In this document: positions 38,492 to 42,561 of the stretch, in pieces
Layout: every line of letters starts with the position of its first letter
Numbering within the stretch: position 1 is the first letter of the stretch
Virus record (IMG/VR): IMGVR_UViG_3300034102_002314
Span: 1-42,561 of that record
Source of the DNA: a virus
Length of the DNA: 42,561 nt
Strand: one strand, 5' to 3'
Made by a program: the position numbers and the translations under genes
The notes under the pieces: generated by a model
Seen by the model: only the letters and a program-made list of their open reading frames with translations
Database searches by the model: none
What the model was told of the DNA's origin: nothing

Positions 38492-41077
38492 TTATTTGTT
38501 CCAATCTATTTTATCTAATGTAAATGGATATTTTGCATCTTTGTAGAATTTTTTACGTTCAGTGAGATGACGCTTTGCAAATTTACATGTTGATGTAATG
38601 TCCCAGATTTGAACAAAATCCTTGTCTTTTGCTTTTCTAACGCCTCTACCAATAGATTGTATAACTCTAGTAAAGCTTTTTCCTGGTTCTAATAATACCA
38701 AATTAAATATACGAGGTATGTTGAGACCAACTGCTGCAACTCCATATGTTGCTACAATAAGTTTGTTATCGCTTGTTTTGACTTCATCATATTCATCTTT
38801 TCTGTCCTTGGTCTTAACGCTACCATGAATGAACACAGAATCTTCAATTTCATTGATAATGAAATTTCCAGTGTCAATCCTATTAACTAATACTAGGGTA
38901 TTACCAAATTTAGTAATATCACGTATTAAGTTGCTAATATATCTCATCCGTTCTTCGTTAGTTACCAGATATTTAACTTCATCAGTATATGCTCTAAATT
39001 CTGGAATATCTATTAACTGTTGAATATTAACATGACATTGTGATAATACACCCATTTCTTGTAATTCATATGCTTTGATTCCACCAACTACTTGACCAAT
39101 GCTGGCAAATATACTTTCATATTCATACTTCTCTTTTGGTATAGTACCGGTCAATCCCCATCTAATGGGAGCATTACAAAGGTTTTGTGTTAATAAGTTC
39201 TTTAACACATCTGCTTTAGCCATATGTACTTCGTCAACAATTACTGCTTTAACATCATCTAGGAATTCAGCTAATGTTAATATATCATGTTCTTGATTTT
39301 TACTTTTTTTATCTAGAATATTGAGACTTTGCCAAGTACATATTGTATGAGTTTTATACAAATCTTTTCGATCACCATAATAAACACCAACATCTAAACC
39401 ACAGTTAATAAAGTCTTCTTCAGTTTGTTCAACTAATGATTTATTGGGCACTATGATAATAGTTCTACCAAATTGTTCACATACTTGAGATAATGTGGCG
39501 GTGGTAATAGTATTGTGTGTTACAATATAATCATCTGTAATATATAAATGATCTGGACTATCGATTAAAATACATTTAACACATTCAGTAGATACCTGCT
39601 TGATATCAGTTACATTAAGTTTCAATGTATTGCCATATTGATATTTAAAATTAGTAGCATTAACTTTCCGAGTCAATGAAGCAAGAATCCAAGGTTTCGG
39701 AAATTTAGTCGTAACAAGATAGGCATCTTTACATGATTTACGAGTTCCATTATACATATATGTTCTATTAGTTTTATGTTTTATTTTAGCAATACCACCA
39801 ACACTACGAATAAGTTGTTGAAATCCTTTAGCTAATTCTAAACTAGTACTAGTGAAAGTAACACTAGATTTATCAATGGTTCCGTCACTATCAACCAATC
39901 CTCTTATTAATTCAAATCTCTGTTCTAAACTTGCAGTGAAATAAATTTCAGGTATAAATTTAGAATGACTATATGTTTCCATCAAATTTAGTTCTTTTAA
40001 AATGTGTACATATTTGTGAAATGAACTGTTAACATCAGTAATATTGTCATTCGAATTTCTATCTTTGTTTTTCAGGTAGTTGGATTTAGTATCTTGCAAA
40101 ATTTCATTGGTTGCAAATGTGATATTATAATCATACCTGGATATATGGTTAACCTTGTAATTAACATCCAATTTCGATGAAACCTTATCAATTAACTCTT
40201 GATCTGCAGAAGTAAATGAAACTTTGTTATTTCTAAAACTACCATCACCCAATAAAAACCCAAGCAACCACGGATCCATTGGTAACATAATATCAACATT
40301 ATCATCTTCCATCGTAACTAATGGAATACCGATGTTACGTTTAGTAGATGATTTTAATTTGATTAATTCATTAGTTGAAATATTTCGATATGGACCCGTA
40401 CTTGATCTTTTCCAATCAATATTATATATTCTCCAAATATGATCACCACATGATCTAGTAGATCTACCATCACTAAATGTTAATTCATATACATCCTTAA
40501 TACCAGGTTCATATGTATCTAGTATCTTTGCTGGTTTACCGGTTGGTGTTATGACATAATCACCAACTTGTAACTCCCCCATAGTTTTCCAACCGAAATT
40601 TGTCAATACCTTACTAGAATAGGGCTGACATTTTCCAGCTCCAGTAGCAATCTCTTGTAAACTTTGTGGATTTTCTAAAAATCGATTAATTGCATCGACT
40701 TGGTAGTCACGTAACATTATTGGGTCACCCTCAAATGGATGTCCTTTTGGCCATACTTTACCTTGATCTGCCCAATATGTTTCTGTGATTTTAATAAAAT
40801 TTAATGAGATCGGGTTTCTTTCATCTACAACATCATCGATCTGAACACCCATTTTATTGAGAATACTAAGTATGGTTTCTAATTGACTTAGATATCCATT
40901 GCCACCTAAACCAAATAAACTAACACTTCCATCCCATCTTCCTAATTTATATGCTGGATGATATTTGGCATATGGTATTTCATACTTAAATGTTGCAGCC
41001 AATTTCTTTCTTGCATCAAGCGGTAATCCAGTAATTTTAATATTTACTTCATCACATATTGTTAATGTTATTGTCAT
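38492..41077 (-). CDS. uvsW: UvsW-type DNA/RNA helicase containing an intein
   Basis: An 861-aa precursor. The N-terminal 90 residues form the UvsW substrate-binding domain; LRDYQVDAINRFL is the Q-like motif; the helicase Walker A is split as ATGAGK (144-149) / TITT (523-526) by an intein at residues 150-522. Motif II is DEVH (615-618), motif III GLTGT (641-645), motif VI QSIGRGVRK (807-815). After splicing the enzyme is 488 aa, close to T4 UvsW (503 aa), which unwinds R-loops and branched DNA and shuts off origin replication late. AAAGGGAATT precedes the ATG. Confidence 0.95.
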   Translation of the reverse strand: MTITLTICDEVNIKITGLPLDARKKLAATFKYEIPYAKYHPAYKLGRWDGSVSLFGLGGNGYLSQLETILSILNKMGVQIDDVVDERNPISLNFIKITETYWADQGKVWPKGHPFEGDPIMLRDYQVDAINRFLENPQSLQEIATGAGKCQPYSSKVLTNFGWKTMGELQVGDYVITPTGKPAKILDTYEPGIKDVYELTFSDGRSTRSCGDHIWRIYNIDWKRSSTGPYRNISTNELIKLKSSTKRNIGIPLVTMEDDNVDIMLPMDPWLLGFLLGDGSFRNNKVSFTSADQELIDKVSSKLDVNYKVNHISRYDYNITFATNEILQDTKSNYLKNKDRNSNDNITDVNSSFHKYVHILKELNLMETYSHSKFIPEIYFTASLEQRFELIRGLVDSDGTIDKSSVTFTSTSLELAKGFQQLIRSVGGIAKIKHKTNRTYMYNGTRKSCKDAYLVTTKFPKPWILASLTRKVNATNFKYQYGNTLKLNVTDIKQVSTECVKCILIDSPDHLYITDDYIVTHNTITTATLSQVCEQFGRTIIIVPNKSLVEQTEEDFINCGLDVGVYYGDRKDLYKTHTICTWQSLNILDKKSKNQEHDILTLAEFLDDVKAVIVDEVHMAKADVLKNLLTQNLCNAPIRWGLTGTIPKEKYEYESIFASIGQVVGGIKAYELQEMGVLSQCHVNIQQLIDIPEFRAYTDEVKYLVTNEERMRYISNLIRDITKFGNTLVLVNRIDTGNFIINEIEDSVFIHGSVKTKDRKDEYDEVKTSDNKLIVATYGVAAVGLNIPRIFNLVLLEPGKSFTRVIQSIGRGVRKAKDKDFVQIWDITSTCKFAKRHLTERKKFYKDAKYPFTLDKIDWNK
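39512..40630 (-). mobile_element. mini-gene of a LAGLIDADG intein in the Walker A motif of UvsW
   Basis: The intein occupies precursor residues 150-522 (373 aa). It begins with Cys (CQPYSSKVLTNFGWKTMGELQVGDYV, block A), has TRSCGDHIWRI (block B), two LAGLIDADG-type motifs LLGFLLGDGS (271-280) and IRGLVDSDGT (391-400), and ends with CILIDSPDHLYITDDYIVTHN (blocks F/G), followed by extein Thr523. All residues needed for splicing are present. The homing endonuclease appears intact. The insertion point between K and T of GAGKT is a favourite intein site. Confidence 0.95.
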
Positions 41078-41121
41078 AATTCCCTTTTTTTAATTCGCTC
41101 ATCCTAGAACGATATTTTATA

Positions 41122-42315
41122 TTACCAACGACTTGAATTAAGCATTATTGGTTGTTCTTTTGTATATGTTATGATTAAATCACAACGAGTTGCATAAACT
41201 GCAGTTTTAGAGGGCACACCCAGCGAGTTATTATTGATTGCTATTACAGTTTTTGGTTCCCAATCAGATTTTAAGAAAAATTTAGGTAAAGTTCCTGCTA
41301 AAATTCCAGCGATTGTTAAATCCTTATCTAATTGTTGATTGTAATTATGATCAGCAATAAAGGTATTAAATTGTTTACCTGAACTATTATCTAATCTAAA
41401 ATAGATTCCAACCCCATCGGTAATATTATTTTCAACTAATGAATCTGATAATCCGTACAAACTTGCACAGGTTTTTATTGCATCAGTATTTTCAAATACA
41501 AATAAAATAGGCAGTCTATTTAATTCACGCAATGATGCAATTAATTCAGATAATGTATATTTGGTATTATTAATCCATAATTTAGGTGTAGAACGTTTTG
41601 CTATAATTTCAGTTAATGATGGGTCTGCTGAAAAATCATATAAGCGTTGTGGTATTTGATATTGATGCCTTAATCGTCGATCTGCAACAATCAATGAATC
41701 TAAGTTGGTGTTTTTACCGATATCATCCATAATAATTGCTTGTGCTGCATCATCCGCTATATTGGTTAATGTAAACTGATTATTAATTTCTACCTGATCC
41801 CATGAACATATTGTATCATAATATTCTAAAATTTCATCACTAATATCAAACCCTAATGGGGATAATGAATTAACTAATTCAACAATATGATGTTCAGTGA
41901 GTGGAGAATGAAATTCTTTACCACTAGTTATCATAGTCATTGGTACTGTTTTATACAAATTTAACATAAAATTTCTGAATGAATTAGAATAATTAGATTC
42001 AATAAGTATATGTTTAGAACCAGTATTATCATCAGTGGCAATACTCATTTTTTTAATATATTCGATATTGCGAAATGGTTTAGACCAAGTAGGGGTTAAT
42101 AATGCATCATATATATCTGGTTCAATACCCCTAATAGATGATTTAATAGTGTTTAATAGTGATAAACAGAATTGAGATTGACCTGCTGTAAGGAATACAT
42201 GATTATCAATCGTTGAAACTAATCCGCGTAGTGCTTTTACATCTGCAGGTTGTAAAATTGACACCAATTGTGGATCGTTTACTAATGTTCTAAGTATTTG
42301 GTCTATTGTTTTCAT
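41122..42315 (-). CDS. conserved phage protein, unknown function
   Basis: A 397-aa protein beginning MKTIDQILRTLVNDPQLVSILQPADVKALRGL; FLTAGQSQFCLSLLNTIK and a later basic ADRRLRHQYQIP segment are visible. No Walker, zinc or nuclease motif. It lies directly upstream of uvsW in the same direction, so a DNA-metabolism role is likely but unproven. Its ATG is 7 bases after a TATAAT, so the mRNA is probably leaderless. Confidence 0.75.
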   Translation of the reverse strand: MKTIDQILRTLVNDPQLVSILQPADVKALRGLVSTIDNHVFLTAGQSQFCLSLLNTIKSSIRGIEPDIYDALLTPTWSKPFRNIEYIKKMSIATDDNTGSKHILIESNYSNSFRNFMLNLYKTVPMTMITSGKEFHSPLTEHHIVELVNSLSPLGFDISDEILEYYDTICSWDQVEINNQFTLTNIADDAAQAIIMDDIGKNTNLDSLIVADRRLRHQYQIPQRLYDFSADPSLTEIIAKRSTPKLWINNTKYTLSELIASLRELNRLPILFVFENTDAIKTCASLYGLSDSLVENNITDGVGIYFRLDNSSGKQFNTFIADHNYNQQLDKDLTIAGILAGTLPKFFLKSDWEPKTVIAINNNSLGVPSKTAVYATRCDLIITYTKEQPIMLNSSRW

Positions 42316-42322
42316 ACCAAGT

Positions 42323-42364
42323 ATTATACAATATTGTTAAAAGAAAGTCAAGCAAATGCTTGAC
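42323..42364 (-). promoter_or_regulatory. sigma70 promoter built on the upstream terminator
   Basis: On the - strand TTGACT (42364-42359), 17-bp spacer, TATAAT (42328-42323). The -35 is part of the terminator stem. Confidence 0.7.
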
Positions 42365-42367
42365 TTT
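42344..42367. terminator. bidirectional rho-independent terminator
   Basis: AAAGTCAAGCA (42344-42354) and TGCTTGACTTT (42357-42367) form a perfect 11-bp stem; the - strand reads on into CTTTCTTTT. Confidence 0.8.
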
Positions 42368-42370
42368 TAG

Positions 42371-42561
42371 TTAAATTGTGGCATCTTCCATTCCAGCCAC
42401 TCGTAATTTTACGATGTTGGTAATTTGCCATTGTTTCTGGTCCAATGCCTTGGTAATTCCTAACCATTTATTTCTTATTAATGCAAAATCATTAATTATT
42501 TTTTCGAAATCTACAACTTCTGCTTCACCTTCTACGAATCTATCACATTCTTTTTGTGATA
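42371..42561 (-). CDS. C-terminal part of a - strand gene, cut by window edge
   Basis: Sixty-three in-frame codons with no stop until TAA at 42371-42373: ...SQKECDRFVEGEAEVVDFEKIINDFALIRNKWLGITKALDQKQWQITNIVKLRVAGMEDATI. Helical and charged; the start is outside the window. The terminator at 42344-42367 follows directly. Function cannot be told. Confidence 0.65.
   Translation of the reverse strand, partial: SQKECDRFVEGEAEVVDFEKIINDFALIRNKWLGITKALDQKQWQITNIVKLRVAGMEDATI

Noticed and set aside
1-42561. Insertion sequences, rRNA genes, integrase or attachment sites
   Set aside because: No transposase, rRNA or recombinase signatures found in any frame.

Overview
The window reads as part of a large, AT-rich, T4-related myovirus genome infecting a Gram-negative proteobacterium. 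Support for this comes from a gp41-type replicative helicase, a gp61-type primase, a UvsW-type helicase carrying an intein, two free-standing homing endonucleases, tRNA genes and dozens of unique small ORFs. Consensus sigma70 promoters, perfect DnaA boxes and Fur-like boxes point to a proteobacterial host, but the host genus cannot be fixed from the sequence.

Layout. (1) 1-8.2 kb, + strand: about 30 very small genes in short overlapping operons, including a gamma-glutamylcyclotransferase-like protein and a phage CsrA, interrupted at 5.9-6.7 kb by an HNH homing endonuclease. (2) 8.2-10.2 kb: an RNA-rich block with two tandem paralogous non-coding RNA units, repeated hairpins, tRNA-Met(CAU) and tRNA-Arg(UCU), a tRNA-like RNA and a second homing endonuclease. 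(3) 10.4-18.1 kb, + strand: an AAA ATPase, followed by a 3' non-coding RNA with five copies of TGCTCC (the complement of the phage ribosome-binding site GGAGCA), then more small genes, most with their own promoter. (4) 18.1-18.5 kb: a five-box DnaA array, AT-rich DNA and a sigma54-like promoter, a candidate replication origin. (5) 18.5-27.9 kb: more small promoter-led genes, ending in Fur-like boxes, a 39-bp palindrome and a structured leader. (6) 27.9-28.8 kb: non-coding DNA with G-tracts, a second sigma54-like site and 24-bp tandem repeats. (7) 28.8-42.6 kb, almost entirely - strand: conserved replication and virion genes. These include two kinase-like proteins and other proteins sharing an MKIxEhT N-terminus, helicase, primase, a structural protein, a 187-aa Pol III-alpha-like protein and the intein-containing UvsW.

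How it works together. The left 28 kb is a modular early region. Each unit has a near-consensus promoter, a short leader ending in ACGGAGCA, and one to four small ORFs. Stop codons are repeatedly built into the next -35 box, and in most promoters the -10 box lies in the loop or arm of a perfect inverted repeat. The arm sequence changes from promoter to promoter while pairing is kept. One class of these palindromes occurs in both orientations, which would switch the -10 box. The CsrA gene and the RNA with TGCTCC loops suggest post-transcriptional control of the shared leader. The right arm carries replication and late functions, with GATAAATA-type (T4 late-like) elements near several genes.
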